A stretch of DNA of 64,000 nt from Weissella ceti (GCF_018394055.1 NZ_CP074441.1:558001-622000), one strand, 5' to 3'. Shown: positions 1-10,073, counted from the first letter of the stretch. Numbers and translations are program-made. The notes: a model not told the origin generated them from the letters alone.

Positions 1-1
1 T

Positions 2-727
2 CTAAATTGGATTAACCTACAAAGTTTCATGATTTTGTATGGTTTAATGGTTGTGTTGACTGCCTTAGTCAATATGATGATTAAATCCGTTCCGGAAGAA
101 AAAGAAGATAAAGAACCCGAACCATTTATTGAAAGCTTAATTGATGGTTATCGTTATGTCGCACGTAAGCCAAAATTGTTTGAATCAATGTTGCTAACGG
201 TATGGGGGAACTTCTGTTTTGAAGGATTCATCATCGCAATGCCATTTTTGATTCAGCGTGTCTATGGTGGCTCAGCCACGGACTATTCAAGTGCATTGAC
301 AGTTGCAGCTGTTTCTGGAATTGTTGCGGGCTTAGTCTTGGCTCAAAAGCCGGCCTGGAATAAAATACGAACACTTTACTGGGATTTTTATGCATTAGGT
401 GTAGTATTCGTATTGGCAGCGTTTGTGAATACTTTGTGGGCATTAGTCATTGTGATTATCGTAAATGGACTAATGCGTGCATCATTTGTGATTAAGATTA
501 ATACCGTTCGACAAGAAGATAGTGCACCTGAGTACTTAGGGCGTGTCTTTGGAATTTCATTCTTTGCCACTGACTTATTTGTTCCCGTCATTACGATTTC
601 ATTTGGTTATGCAATCAGTGCCGTTGGATCTTGGATTCTATTAATTATTGGAATTATGTTATTGGCTGGATTTGCTATCATTCGCATTTATTGTCATCAT
701 CGCGAAGTTAAACTAGGCCTAAGTTAA
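2..727 (+). CDS. MFS transporter, C-terminal part (5' truncated by window edge)
   Basis: The reading frame is open from the first bases of the window, so the gene starts upstream. The visible protein is about 240 residues, almost entirely hydrophobic, with a charged cytoplasmic loop rich in Glu/Lys (EEKEDKE) followed by five or six membrane segments. This matches the C-terminal half of a major facilitator permease, with the central loop between transmembrane helices 6 and 7. The protein should sit in the cytoplasmic membrane. The substrate cannot be read from this fragment; multidrug or macrolide efflux types of this family are possible. A strong terminator directly follows, so it ends its transcription unit. 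Confidence 0.75.
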   Translation, partial: LNWINLQSFMILYGLMVVLTALVNMMIKSVPEEKEDKEPEPFIESLIDGYRYVARKPKLFESMLLTVWGNFCFEGFIIAMPFLIQRVYGGSATDYSSALTVAAVSGIVAGLVLAQKPAWNKIRTLYWDFYALGVVFVLAAFVNTLWALVIVIIVNGLMRASFVIKINTVRQEDSAPEYLGRVFGISFFATDLFVPVITISFGYAISAVGSWILLIIGIMLLAGFAIIRIYCHHREVKLGLS

Positions 728-734
728 AACGTCT

Positions 735-762
735 AAAAACCACTCATTTGAGTGGTTTTTTT
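735..762 (+). terminator. Rho-independent terminator after the MFS gene
   Basis: A perfect stem AACCACTC/GAGTGGTT with an ATTT loop is followed by a run of T. It separates the MFS gene from the PhoP-like regulator. Confidence 0.9.
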
Positions 763-822
763 CGTATGTCACAGCTTTTTCATGGTAAAATAAAATTAAG
801 AGAAATATGTAGGAGACGTGCC

Positions 823-1533
823 ATGACAAAAGTATTAGTCGTTGATGATGAGCCAGCACTGGTAACGCTGACGACCTACAATCTAGAACAAGCAGGATAT
901 ACGGTTATTTCCGCTAACGATGGGCAAAATATTCTCACAACGATTCAATCAGAAGCGATTGATTTGGTCTTGTTAGATGTGATGTTGCCATACAAAAGTG
1001 GGATTGAGCTATTACGTGAAATTCGGGCTGAAAAATTAACGGTTCCAGTAATTCTATTAACGGCCTTAGATGCTGAAGTGGATAAAATCGTGGGTCTTGA
1101 AATGGGCGCTGATGACTACATTACTAAACCATTTAGTCCTCGTGAATTATTGGCCCGTATTAAAGCGATTATGCGTCGCTTTGAAGCTGGCAAAGAAAAC
1201 ACGAAACAAGCATCTAATATGCAAGCCTTTGATTCATTGACGATTAACTATGATCACATGTCTGTCACGAAACATGGTCAATTAGTAAAACTTACCCCAA
1301 AAGAGTATGAGTTGTTAGTATACTTGACCAGCAATGTTGGTCGTGTTTTAGAACGGGAAACAATCTTACATGGTGTCTGGGGATACAGCGATGCTGGGTC
1401 TGACACACGAATGGTTGATATGCATATGTCCCATTTACGCGATAAAATCGAAGACAATCCAAAACAACCACAGTACCTACGTACGGTGCGTGGGATTGGT
1501 TATCGTTTTGATTTACCAAACGCGTCGAAGTAG
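823..1533 (+). CDS. phoP: OmpR/PhoB-family response regulator, PhoP-like
   Basis: A 236-residue regulator with an N-terminal receiver domain (acidic pocket D8-D9, phosphoacceptor D52 in LLDVMLP, K near 101) and a C-terminal winged-helix DNA-binding domain containing LTPKEYELL and the terminal RTVRGIGYRF motif. The start at 823 has an AGGAG site 8 bases upstream; an upstream in-frame ATG at 748 lies in the preceding terminator and is rejected. The gene is followed 9 bases later by its histidine kinase. The family controls phosphate starvation genes or cell-wall stress genes; assignment to PhoP rather than a WalR-like paralog rests on the 453-residue, PAS-containing partner and on the protein motifs. 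Confidence 0.8.
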   Translation: MTKVLVVDDEPALVTLTTYNLEQAGYTVISANDGQNILTTIQSEAIDLVLLDVMLPYKSGIELLREIRAEKLTVPVILLTALDAEVDKIVGLEMGADDYITKPFSPRELLARIKAIMRRFEAGKENTKQASNMQAFDSLTINYDHMSVTKHGQLVKLTPKEYELLVYLTSNVGRVLERETILHGVWGYSDAGSDTRMVDMHMSHLRDKIEDNPKQPQYLRTVRGIGYRFDLPNASK

Positions 1534-1542
1534 GGCCAAATT

Positions 1543-2904
1543 ATGAAGAAATTAGTCTATCATTTTAGTGTAACTTTCATTGTGTTTACGCTTTTAAGCT
1601 TAGCCATGAGTTATTTATACAGCATCGTCAAAGTGGATTTTAATTTTGACTGGGGTTATGTCATATTTTCAACTGGTATTTTGAGTTTAGTATTCGTCCT
1701 TTGGACGACCTGGTTACGACATCAACGAGCCCGTCATTTAGAGATATTTATCCAAAAGTTGCAAGCGATGCAAACAAATAGTACTTCAATGGGGCAAGTA
1801 TTACTACGACCAGATGAAGAATTTGCGCCACTAGCAACCGCGGTTAATGCTGTGCAACAAAGTAATCAGCAACGCTTAGCACTATTGCACCAACAATCAC
1901 AAAAGTTAGCTGCGTTAGTAAATAATATGCCCTTAGGGGTATTACGGATTAATGCACAACGGCAAATTGTTGAAATCAATCCTTTAGCTTTTGACTTACT
2001 ACAACTTGACCGACGTGTTGTAGGCCAACCATTCGATAATGTCTTCAAAACACATAAGCTGGTAACGTTAGTGAATCAAGCTTTTACCCAACAGACTGAT
2101 GGCCGCGAGCGTATTTCAGTTGATCCATATTTGATTGATATTTCTGTGATTCATTTTCAGGCTAATCCACGCGAGCAAAATATTCTGGTGTTGTTGTATG
2201 ATGTAACACAACTCACGCAAATTCAGGATATGCAGGCAGATTTCTTAGTTAATGCTTCTCATGAATTGCGTACACCATTAACCGCTTTGTCTGGATTTAC
2301 CGAAACTTTATTAGCAGGAGCCAAAGATAATCCTGAAACGGCAACACAGTTCTTAGAGATCATGCAAGGGGAAGTTGATCGTTTAATCAGCCTAACCGAA
2401 GATATCTTGACCTTGTCTCGAGTACCTAAAACAGCCGTTGCTGGGCAATCAATTCATTTAAAATCATTAGTCGATGAGATTTTGAATCAGCAAATTAAGT
2501 TAGCAGATAAATATGAGGTAACCTGCTACAACGAGGTAACAGAGGATATCCAGGTTTGGCAAGATGAACAAGATTTACGTCGTATCTTGCTAAACTTAGT
2601 GGTGAATGCAATGAAGTACAATCGCCCCAATGGTGAAGTTCACATTCGTGCATCTCAAAACACAGAAGGCATGACATTAATCGTTGAAGATTCAGGCATT
2701 GGTATTTCTAGTGAGCAACAAGCGCGTATCTGGGAGCGTTTCTATCGCGTCGATGAGTCACGAAATCAGAAAATTCCCGGAACTGGATTAGGATTATCAA
2801 TCGTTTCAGAAATTGTTGAAAACCGTTTTGGAAACATTGAACTTACGAGTCAAGTTGGCGTAGGTACAACAATTACAGTTACTTTACCTAAGTTAATTAA
2901 ATAA
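1543..2904 (+). CDS. phoR: Membrane sensor histidine kinase, PhoR-like
   Basis: A 453-residue sensor kinase. Two N-terminal membrane helices (about 7-27 and 38-58) enclose a very short external loop, followed by a PAS-like region (about 115-225). The HisKA domain carries H240 in the motif SHELRTPL, and the HATPase_c domain has N (LNLVVNAMKYN), DSGIGIS and GTGLGLSIV boxes. It should autophosphorylate and pass phosphate to the regulator just upstream. The short external loop suggests that signals come from within the membrane or from a partner protein, as known for PhoR of Gram-positives that reads a transport complex or wall metabolite. No pst genes are in the window. Confidence 0.8.
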   Translation: MKKLVYHFSVTFIVFTLLSLAMSYLYSIVKVDFNFDWGYVIFSTGILSLVFVLWTTWLRHQRARHLEIFIQKLQAMQTNSTSMGQVLLRPDEEFAPLATAVNAVQQSNQQRLALLHQQSQKLAALVNNMPLGVLRINAQRQIVEINPLAFDLLQLDRRVVGQPFDNVFKTHKLVTLVNQAFTQQTDGRERISVDPYLIDISVIHFQANPREQNILVLLYDVTQLTQIQDMQADFLVNASHELRTPLTALSGFTETLLAGAKDNPETATQFLEIMQGEVDRLISLTEDILTLSRVPKTAVAGQSIHLKSLVDEILNQQIKLADKYEVTCYNEVTEDIQVWQDEQDLRRILLNLVVNAMKYNRPNGEVHIRASQNTEGMTLIVEDSGIGISSEQQARIWERFYRVDESRNQKIPGTGLGLSIVSEIVENRFGNIELTSQVGVGTTITVTLPKLIK

Positions 2905-2922
2905 GAATGAACAATCATTCTT
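2903..2922 (+). terminator. Weak terminator-like hairpin after phoR
   Basis: A perfect 8-bp stem AAGAATGA/TCATTCTT with an ACAA loop overlaps the phoR stop. It is followed by TAATAAAA, not a true T-run, so termination may be partial and udk may be partly co-transcribed. Confidence 0.35.
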
Positions 2923-2973
2923 TAATAAAAGCAATATTTAGAAATAATTAAAACAATAAAAGAGGCAGATATC

Positions 2974-3603
2974 ATGGAAAAGAAGCGTCCCGTATTAATT
3001 GGAGTTACTGGTGGTTCAGGATCAGGAAAAACAACAGTAAGTAAGAACATTTTTGAAAAGCTTGCTGGTGAATCAGTCACAATGATTCCACAAGATGCTT
3101 ACTACAATGACCAAACAAACATGACAATGGACGAACGTAAGGCTGTTAATTACGATCACCCGGACTCATTTGACACAGCATTGCTGTCTGAACATTTGAA
3201 GCAATTGTTAGATGGTAAGTCAGTTGAACAACCAACTTATGACTACAAGGATTACAACCGTGCGGAAGAAACAGTCACAATCGAACCAACTGACGTGATT
3301 ATCGTTGAAGGGGTGTTGTTATTCGTTGAACCAGAAGTACGTGACCTACTAGACATTAAAATTTACGTTGACACCGATGATGACATTCGCTTTATCCGTC
3401 GTATGCAACGTGATTTCGTTGAACGTGGTCGCTCAACTGAATCGGTGGTTAACCAATACCTAGAAACGGTTAAGCCTATGTATCATCAATTCGTTGAACC
3501 AACAAAGCGCTATGCCGATATTATTTTGCCTGATGGTGGTGAAAATATTGTTGGAATCGGGATGATTGAAGCGCAAATTCGTGCTATTCTAGAAGATAAG
3601 TAA
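2974..3603 (+). CDS. udk: Uridine kinase
   Basis: A 209-residue nucleoside kinase that phosphorylates uridine and cytidine in pyrimidine salvage. The Walker A motif G13-T21 (GGSGSGKTT) is complete. QDAYYND and the YDHPDSFD segment typical of uridine kinases follow, then the lid region RRMQRDFVERGR. Length is normal for the family. The start has an AGAGG site upstream. It runs into the tRNA-binding protein gene 20 bases downstream, probably as one operon. Confidence 0.92.
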   Translation: MEKKRPVLIGVTGGSGSGKTTVSKNIFEKLAGESVTMIPQDAYYNDQTNMTMDERKAVNYDHPDSFDTALLSEHLKQLLDGKSVEQPTYDYKDYNRAEETVTIEPTDVIIVEGVLLFVEPEVRDLLDIKIYVDTDDDIRFIRRMQRDFVERGRSTESVVNQYLETVKPMYHQFVEPTKRYADIILPDGGENIVGIGMIEAQIRAILEDK

Positions 3604-3623
3604 ACAAATACAAGGAGACCTAT

Positions 3624-4265
3624 ATGTTGATTGCAACTTATAACCAAGTTGGTATGGGAAATGTCTTGATGCTTTTGACAGCACAAGCTGAAGGGACTGT
3701 AACTGCAGAACAACGCGGAGATGTTGTTCGTTTGATGGACGCCCAAAACCAAGTGGTTGGATTCAATATCTTAAATGCAACTGACCACATCGATGGCCTA
3801 ACAGGTGCCGGACAAGTGAACTTGTCAGAAATGCAAGTGGCAGCGATTAATAATGTGATGAAGGCGAGTGATTTTTCTGATGAAGTCGTCGCTGATACTG
3901 ATCCAAAATTTGTGGTTGGATACGTTGATAGCGTAAAGCCACATCCAGACTCAGATCATCTACAAATTACAGATACATTGGTTGGGGACGACGAACACGT
4001 ACAAATCGTTTCCGGTTCACCAAACATGAAAGCTGGTATCACAGTTGTTGTGGCGAAAGTTGGTGCGATGATGCCATCAGGTTTGATCATTTGGCCTGGT
4101 GCACTTCGTGGGGAAGCTTCCAATGGGATGATCGTTTCAGGACGAGAACTTGGATTGCCAAATGCACCACAACAACCAGGTGCAATGATCTTGCCAGATA
4201 ACTTTGCGCCAATCGGGACACCATTTGATCGTACATCAGATGAAGCCCAAGCGATTTTTGACTAA
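3624..4265 (+). CDS. ytpR: YtpR-family tRNA-binding domain protein
   Basis: A 213-residue protein with an N-terminal region like DUF4479 (about 1-90) and a C-terminal OB-fold tRNA-binding domain (about 92-200). The latter shows the usual HPDSDHLQITDTLVG and QIVSGSPNM signatures also found in the beta chain of phenylalanyl-tRNA synthetase. It is a free-standing protein here, as in other Firmicutes, where it lies upstream of murC. The cellular role is not established. A GGAG site precedes the ATG. Confidence 0.88.
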   Translation: MLIATYNQVGMGNVLMLLTAQAEGTVTAEQRGDVVRLMDAQNQVVGFNILNATDHIDGLTGAGQVNLSEMQVAAINNVMKASDFSDEVVADTDPKFVVGYVDSVKPHPDSDHLQITDTLVGDDEHVQIVSGSPNMKAGITVVVAKVGAMMPSGLIIWPGALRGEASNGMIVSGRELGLPNAPQQPGAMILPDNFAPIGTPFDRTSDEAQAIFD

Positions 4266-4284
4266 ACAGATAGGGAGAAAGCGT

Positions 4285-4833
4285 ATGGCTGAACAACGAC
4301 CAATTGTCTACTTTCAGCGACTAATGGGAAATTACGATCGACAAGTTGCAGAAATTATGAAGGCAAAACGTGAATACTTAGTATTCGCCGATGAAGAAGA
4401 CGTCTTGGAACCTGTAACCGTTGACCGTGAGCCAGTGATGGTTGAAGTATTGACACCAAAGCCAGTACCAACACAATTAAAGCCTAAGCCAATTGTTGAA
4501 TTAAACGCGCCACTTGAAGAGCGCGAGTTAGAATCAGTTGAAGACCCACAAGAAGAACCAGAAATGGCGCCTACTGTGGTTGAACCTGAACCAACACCCA
4601 TTGTTCAACCGGCAGAAGTTGTTACACCGATTGTGATGACACCAAAGGCATCAACTGAAGTGAAGGCCGTTTCAACAAGCATGCCTGAGCCAAAGCCTAA
4701 GCCTAAGGTAGCTGAAAAGAAGGTTGAAGAAGAAGCACCAAAGACTAAGCCAATGACTGGACTAGGGTTGAACCTTGATTCAATTTTTAACGAGGAGTTC
4801 TCGGCAGAACAAACAGGTTACTTTGGTAAATAA
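4285..4833 (+). CDS. Pro/Glu/Lys-rich cytoplasmic protein of unknown function upstream of murC
   Basis: A 182-residue protein beginning MAEQRPIVYF. The short N-terminal segment up to about residue 45 looks folded (YFQRLMGNYDR...EYLVFADEEDVL). From about 50 to 160 it is a low-complexity Pro, Glu, Lys and Val stretch with PKPKPK repeats, ending in a short conserved-looking tail (GLGLNLDSIF). The start at 4285 with GGGAGA upstream is preferred over the in-frame ATG at 4204, which overlaps ytpR. No membrane segment is seen. The position between ytpR and murC suggests a wall-synthesis or division link, but I do not recognise the family. Confidence 0.7.
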   Translation: MAEQRPIVYFQRLMGNYDRQVAEIMKAKREYLVFADEEDVLEPVTVDREPVMVEVLTPKPVPTQLKPKPIVELNAPLEERELESVEDPQEEPEMAPTVVEPEPTPIVQPAEVVTPIVMTPKASTEVKAVSTSMPEPKPKPKVAEKKVEEEAPKTKPMTGLGLNLDSIFNEEFSAEQTGYFGK

Positions 4834-4836
4834 TGA

Positions 4837-4863
4837 AAAGACTAGGCAACTAGTCTTTTTTTG
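4837..4863 (+). terminator. Rho-independent terminator before murC
   Basis: Stem AAAGACTAG/CTAGTCTTT with a short GCAA loop, then a T-run. It ends the udk-ytpR transcript. Confidence 0.88.
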
Positions 4864-4966
4864 TATCTTGCGATCCATGAAATGTCGGCGAAAGACTAAT
4901 AATATGGCGTTTTTTTTGGTAAGATAGAAGTACAAGTATCACGAATTATGACAGTGGAGAGAAGAT

Positions 4967-6307
4967 ATGAACAAAGAGACAATGTATTATTTTATTGGAA
5001 TCAAGGGTTCTGGTATGAGCTCACTTGCACGTATTCTGCATGACCAAGGATATCAAGTATCTGGTTCAGATATCGATGAATACACATTTACCCAAAAGCC
5101 ATTGGAAGACGCTGGTATTGAGATTAAATCATTTGATCCAGCTAATCTACATGCAGGTATGACCGTTATTCGTGGAAACGCGTTTGATGATAATCACGTG
5201 GAAGTTGCGGCAGCACTAGCAATGGGTGATGCTATTACACTAATGACATACCCAGAAGTTGTGCAATCTTTGATTGAACAATTTACATCAATCGGTGTTG
5301 CAGGAGCCCATGGTAAAACATCTACAACTGGGCTATTAGCCCACGTGATGTCTGGAATCGCACCAACATCATACCTTATTGGTGATGGTAGTGGACGAGG
5401 TGTGCCAGATGCACGTTTCTTTGTCTTTGAAGCCGACGAATATCGTCGTCACTTTGAAGACTACCGTCCAGACTACGGAATCATGACCAACATTGACTTT
5501 GATCACCCTGACTACTTTTCAGGCATTGACGATGTTCGTTCAGCGTTCACAGATTACGGAAACCATGTAAAGAAGGCTATCTTTGCTTGGGGTGATGATC
5601 CACATTTGCGCGAACTAGCAATTGAAACACCAATGTACTTCTACGGAACAAACCCTGAAAAGGATGACTTCTACGCAACAAACATTCGTCGTTCAACAAC
5701 AGGTTCATCATTTGATGCTTACTACCACGATGAATTCTTGGGTAACTTCGAAGTACCATTGTTTGGTCAACACGGAGTCTTGAACTCATTAGCCGTTGTG
5801 GCGGTCAGCTACTTCGAAAAGATGGATGCCGACTTGGTTAAGGAAGAATTAGCGTCTTTTAAGGGTGTTAAGCGCCGCTTTACAGAAAAGCAAATTGGCC
5901 CCGTGACCGTCATCGATGATTACGCACATCACCCATCAGAAATTAAGGCAACAATTGACGCAGCACGTCAAAAGTACCCAAATCGTAATATCGTGTCTGT
6001 TTTCCAACCACACACATTTAGCCGTACGATTGCGTATCAAAGTGAATTTGCTGAAACACTGGACTTGTCAGACGATGTTTATCTGACTGAAATCTTTGCG
6101 TCAGCACGTGAAGAACGTGGAGATATTCAATCAAAGGATCTAGGGGATAAGATTAGCAAGTTCCGTGGCATTGTTTCACCTGAAAATGTGTCACCATTGT
6201 TGGATCATGAAGATGGTGTCTTCGTCTTTATGGGGGCCGGTGATTTGCAAAACACTGAATTCGCTTTTGAAAAGCTATTGGCAAATACACAAAATAACCT
6301 ACAATAA
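4967..6307 (+). CDS. murC: UDP-N-acetylmuramate--L-alanine ligase
   Basis: A 446-residue Mur ligase that adds L-alanine to UDP-MurNAc, the first amino acid of the peptidoglycan stem. The N-terminal Rossmann motif [13 protein letters not shown] binds the UDP substrate. The ATP P-loop [10 protein letters not shown] lies near residue 112, and EADEY and NIDFDHPD metal/substrate motifs follow. DDYAHHP and QPHTFSR in the C-terminal domain are typical of MurC. The length is normal. A GGAGAGAAG ribosome site precedes the ATG. Confidence 0.95.
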   Translation: MNKETMYYFIGIKGSGMSSLARILHDQGYQVSGSDIDEYTFTQKPLEDAGIEIKSFDPANLHAGMTVIRGNAFDDNHVEVAAALAMGDAITLMTYPEVVQSLIEQFTSIGVAGAHGKTSTTGLLAHVMSGIAPTSYLIGDGSGRGVPDARFFVFEADEYRRHFEDYRPDYGIMTNIDFDHPDYFSGIDDVRSAFTDYGNHVKKAIFAWGDDPHLRELAIETPMYFYGTNPEKDDFYATNIRRSTTGSSFDAYYHDEFLGNFEVPLFGQHGVLNSLAVVAVSYFEKMDADLVKEELASFKGVKRRFTEKQIGPVTVIDDYAHHPSEIKATIDAARQKYPNRNIVSVFQPHTFSRTIAYQSEFAETLDLSDDVYLTEIFASAREERGDIQSKDLGDKISKFRGIVSPENVSPLLDHEDGVFVFMGAGDLQNTEFAFEKLLANTQNNLQ

Positions 6308-6380
6308 TGCATTTCCGCTAGGTTTAAGTTTCATTTGCTAATATATATAATAAGAATTGAATAGAAATGAGGAGTAGTAT

Positions 6381-7091
6381 ATGGATAATTATAATTACGA
6401 AAATCCACGTGTTGTGAACCAAGACAGCGCTGGATTAAATGCCTTCTTCCGTAAGGTATACACTTACATGGGATTGGCTCTGTTGGTTACATTCGTGACT
6501 GCATACATTGGTGTCACAGTATTTCCAGTGCAAATTGCGGCCATCTTTACTAGCACAGCATCATCATTGATTATGCTAGCTATCATGATTGGATTTGTTT
6601 TCTTGTTTAGCCGAAAGGTTATGACAAATCCTGGAGCAGCCTTTGGTATGTTGATGGGATTCGCCGTTTTGAACGGGGCAACATTCGCTGTAATTGGTTT
6701 GACTGTTGATATGACATCAATCATTTACGCTTTCCTAACAACTGTTTTCTTGTTCGTTGGAATGGCTGCTTATGGATTCCTAACAAAGAAGTCAATGGCT
6801 TCAATGGGAAGCATCTTGTTCGGAGCGGTAATTGCTTTGATTGTGGCGAACATCATCAACTTGTTCTGGTTTAACCAAACAATGTACCTAGTTGTATCTG
6901 TAATCGGTGTTGTTGTATTCGCTTTGTACACAGCCTACGACATGAACATGTTGAAGGAAATGTACTACGAATTCGGGCAAACTGATGCACGTACAACACA
7001 AGGGTTGGCAGTATCTGGAGCTTTGTCATTGTACATGGACTTCATCAACCTATTTATTTACCTAATCCGTCTATTCTCAAGTCGCGATTAG
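6381..7091 (+). CDS. Bax inhibitor-1/YccA-family membrane protein
   Basis: A 236-residue integral membrane protein with seven predicted helices and the family C-terminal features (YTAYDMNML and a final helix ending in a charged tail). Bacterial members are calcium-leak channel-like or FtsH-associated proteins; the physiological role in lactic acid bacteria is not settled. GAGGAG lies upstream of the ATG. It is a single-gene unit with its own terminator. Confidence 0.85.
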   Translation: MDNYNYENPRVVNQDSAGLNAFFRKVYTYMGLALLVTFVTAYIGVTVFPVQIAAIFTSTASSLIMLAIMIGFVFLFSRKVMTNPGAAFGMLMGFAVLNGATFAVIGLTVDMTSIIYAFLTTVFLFVGMAAYGFLTKKSMASMGSILFGAVIALIVANIINLFWFNQTMYLVVSVIGVVVFALYTAYDMNMLKEMYYEFGQTDARTTQGLAVSGALSLYMDFINLFIYLIRLFSSRD

Positions 7092-7096
7092 TCAAT

Positions 7097-7133
7097 GAAA
7101 CCCACGTCTTTACGTTAAAAGACGTGGGTTTTC
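7097..7133 (+). terminator. Rho-independent terminator before polA
   Basis: A long perfect stem AAACCCACGTCTTT/AAAGACGTGGGTTT followed by TTCTG. The flanking A and T bases could allow some function in both directions. Confidence 0.88.
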
Positions 7134-7184
7134 TGTTATGATGGATATAACGAATAAAATGATGATTACATCAAGAAAGAGTGT

Positions 7185-9872
7185 ATGATGGCTAAACCAA
7201 CTTTACTATTAATCGACGGAAACTCACTTGCATTTCGTGCGTACTTTGCATTGATTAATCAAGTCGAACGTTTTGTAAGTCACACTGGATTGCACACAAA
7301 CGCATTGGTAGGATTCAATAATTTACTAGATGGTATTGTAGATCCTTTCCAACCTGATCTAGCGCTAGTTGCATGGGACGTCGGTAAGACAACTTTCCGT
7401 ACAGAAAAGTTAGAATCATATAAGGGAACTCGTAACTCAACACCTTCAGAATTAGTGGAACAATTTCCATACTTACGTGAAATGGTTGAGCTACACGGAA
7501 TCAAGAGTTACGAATTAGCTAATTATGAAGCCGACGACATTATTGGAACAACGGCGCGTATGGGAGAAGCAGCTGGTTATCAAGTAACCATCGTAACTGG
7601 AGACAAAGACTTAACTCAATTAGTCACAGATAACACAACGGTTCGGGTGACTAAGAAGGGGATTTCTGAAATTGAAAAGTATGACCCTGCTTTAGTTGCT
7701 GAAAAGTTTGATGGGCTTGTACCCGAACAAATTATTGAACTAAAGGGGCTGCAAGGGGATACATCTGACAATTACCCAGGAATCGCTGGAATTGGACCAA
7801 AGACGGCGGTTAAGTTGATGAAGCAATTTAATACGATTCCAGAAATGTATGAACGTATTGATGAATTGAAGCCATCAAAGCAAAAAGAAAAGCTTATTGC
7901 TGGGGAAGCAGATGCCCGTTTGTCCCGTGACTTAGCAACCATTCGTACAAACGCACCCGTTGAATATGCATTGGAAGATCTTGCTTATCGTGGACCAGAC
8001 TACGTGAATATCGTACCGTTCTACGAACAACTAGATTTCAAGTCAAACTTGGCTAAGTTAGCAAGTCAAGGACACGTGGGTAGTCAAACCGAAGGGGAAA
8101 CACCTACACAACAAGACATTGCATACACCGAACTAACAACAGCGAACTTAGATTTGTTGACGAAGTTCACGAAAACAATTAGTGTTTTTGTGGAATTGGA
8201 TGATGCTAATTATCACACTGCCGCACCAGTTGGGATTGTGATTGGAAATGATGATGAAGGGTATGTTGTAACCCGTGATGTGAACATGTTGATGGAGTCA
8301 CCTGAAGCAAAAGCATTATTGGCAGACGAATCTATTAAGAAGAATGTCTTCAATGCGAAGTCAACGATGATTACATTGGAACGCTTGTCACTACCAATCG
8401 CTGGTATCCAATATGATCTACAATTGATGACTTATTTGACTGACACTAACGACAATTCAACAGATTTGGGCATTTTAGCGCAACAACATGATTACTACGG
8501 TCTACAACCCGATGCCGATGTTTACGGGACCGGGGCCAAGTTCGAAATTCCTTTGGATGACGATGTGTTCTTTGCGCACTTAGCACAAAAGGGACATGTA
8601 CTTGGTTTTGTGCCTGAAAAGTTGGCGGAAGACTTAAAGTCACGTGAACAATTTGGTCTGTACGAAGAAATGGAATTACCACTAACAACCGTTTTGGCTA
8701 AGATGGAAATGGCTGGTATTACCGTTGATAGTAACCTATTGTACGAAATGGGAAGTAAGATGATTGAGCGTTTAGCTGAATTAGAACAAACCATTTACGC
8801 GCAAGCTGGTCACGAATTTAACATTCAATCACCTAAGCAATTAGGTGTGATCTTGTTTGAAGAAATGGGTTATACGCCAATTAAGAAAACAAAAACTGGT
8901 TACTCAACAAGTGTTGAAGTATTAGAACAAATGGGTGATGTACCGATTGTGGAATCAATTTTGGCCTACCGCCAAATTGCAAAGATTAAGTCAACATACG
9001 TTGATGGACTACTACGTGTGATTCATGGTTCTGATTCAAAAGTACACACACACTATGAACAAGCCCTAACACAAACTGGTCGTCTAGCCTCAAATGATCC
9101 AAATCTACAAAATATTCCCGTACGCGTTGAAGAAGGCCGCCGTATTCGTCAAGCATTTACTGCTAGTCACGAAGACTGGGTCATTATGACATTTGACTAT
9201 TCTCAAATTGAACTGCGTGTGTTAGCTGATATTACTGGTGATGAAAACATGCAAGCCGCATTTAAGAGTGGGGAAGACATTCACGCAGATACAGCACGTC
9301 GTGTCTTCGGCTTAACACCTGACCAAGAAGTTGATTCTGATATGCGTCGTAAGGCAAAAGCCGTTAACTTTGGGATTGTCTATGGTATTTCCGACTTTGG
9401 ACTTGCTAAGAACATCAATGTATCACGCGCTGAAGCCAAAGATATGATCGAAAAGTACTTCGAACAATACCCAGGTATCAAGCGCTGGATGGATGAGATT
9501 ATCACTTTTGCGCAAGAAAATGGTTATGTTGAAACGTTGGCGCATCGTCGTCGTTACTTGCCAGATATCAAGGCTAAGAATTTCAATGTCCGTAGCTTTG
9601 CGGAGCGTACGGCGATGAACTCTCCAATTCAAGGTTCTGCGGCGGATATTATTAAGATTGCGATGTTGAATGTACAGAAAGCATTAGATGATGAAGGACT
9701 TGAATCAAAGATGCTACTCCAAGTACATGACGAATTGATCTTTGAAGTGCCGCGCAATGAAGTAGCGCGTATGCATACTTTGATTCCAGAAGTGATGGAT
9801 TCTGCGATGGCATTAAATGTGCCGTTAAAAGTTTCTTCTCATGAAGGATCAAACTGGTATGATGCCAAATAA
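7185..9872 (+). CDS. polA: DNA polymerase I with degenerate proofreading domain
   Basis: An 895-residue repair and Okazaki-fragment polymerase. Residues 1-290 form the 5'-3' exonuclease (LIDGNSLAFRAYFA, EADDIIGT, GDKDLTQL, then the helix-hairpin-helix GLQGDTSDNYPGI). Residues about 310-480 occupy the 3'-5' exonuclease position, but the metal-binding DxE box reads VFVELDD, so proofreading is probably lost, as known for other Gram-positive Pol I. Residues about 510-895 are the polymerase, with motif A D671 (DYSQIELR), motif B RRKAKAVNFGIVYG and motif C D849 (VHDE). ATG at 7185 and 7188 are both possible starts; AAGAAAGAG lies upstream. Confidence 0.95.
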   Translation: MMAKPTLLLIDGNSLAFRAYFALINQVERFVSHTGLHTNALVGFNNLLDGIVDPFQPDLALVAWDVGKTTFRTEKLESYKGTRNSTPSELVEQFPYLREMVELHGIKSYELANYEADDIIGTTARMGEAAGYQVTIVTGDKDLTQLVTDNTTVRVTKKGISEIEKYDPALVAEKFDGLVPEQIIELKGLQGDTSDNYPGIAGIGPKTAVKLMKQFNTIPEMYERIDELKPSKQKEKLIAGEADARLSRDLATIRTNAPVEYALEDLAYRGPDYVNIVPFYEQLDFKSNLAKLASQGHVGSQTEGETPTQQDIAYTELTTANLDLLTKFTKTISVFVELDDANYHTAAPVGIVIGNDDEGYVVTRDVNMLMESPEAKALLADESIKKNVFNAKSTMITLERLSLPIAGIQYDLQLMTYLTDTNDNSTDLGILAQQHDYYGLQPDADVYGTGAKFEIPLDDDVFFAHLAQKGHVLGFVPEKLAEDLKSREQFGLYEEMELPLTTVLAKMEMAGITVDSNLLYEMGSKMIERLAELEQTIYAQAGHEFNIQSPKQLGVILFEEMGYTPIKKTKTGYSTSVEVLEQMGDVPIVESILAYRQIAKIKSTYVDGLLRVIHGSDSKVHTHYEQALTQTGRLASNDPNLQNIPVRVEEGRRIRQAFTASHEDWVIMTFDYSQIELRVLADITGDENMQAAFKSGEDIHADTARRVFGLTPDQEVDSDMRRKAKAVNFGIVYGISDFGLAKNINVSRAEAKDMIEKYFEQYPGIKRWMDEIITFAQENGYVETLAHRRRYLPDIKAKNFNVRSFAERTAMNSPIQGSAADIIKIAMLNVQKALDDEGLESKMLLQVHDELIFEVPRNEVARMHTLIPEVMDSAMALNVPLKVSSHEGSNWYDAK

Positions 9873-9880
9873 TATAAGTA

Positions 9881-9928
9881 AATAAAACCAGGAAGCAGTT
9901 ACTTTTGGTAACGTTTTCTGGTTTTATT
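9881..9928 (+). terminator. Rho-independent terminator after polA
   Basis: Stem ATAAAACCAG/CTGGTTTTAT with an inner GTTAC/GTAAC helix, then a T-rich tail. It ends the polA transcript. Confidence 0.8.
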
Positions 9929-9982
9929 TGTTCTTTTTATCCTGTTTTTATATATAATATGTCAGAATTATTGGCATTTTAT

Positions 9983-10011
9983 TTGAACTTTCTTTTTATA
10001 AGCGTTACAAT
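9983..10011 (+). promoter_or_regulatory. Vegetative promoter of the CsbD gene
   Basis: TTGAAC at 9983-9988 and TACAAT at 10006-10011 are separated by exactly 17 bases. The 5' leader is about 55 bases. A sigma-A type promoter is seen; no sigma-B box is evident, consistent with lactic acid bacteria of this branch. Confidence 0.7.
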
Positions 10012-10073
10012 ATATGTATACCAAGTAACATATACGGTATTAACACAACATACAACGCAAGGAGGATAGTATT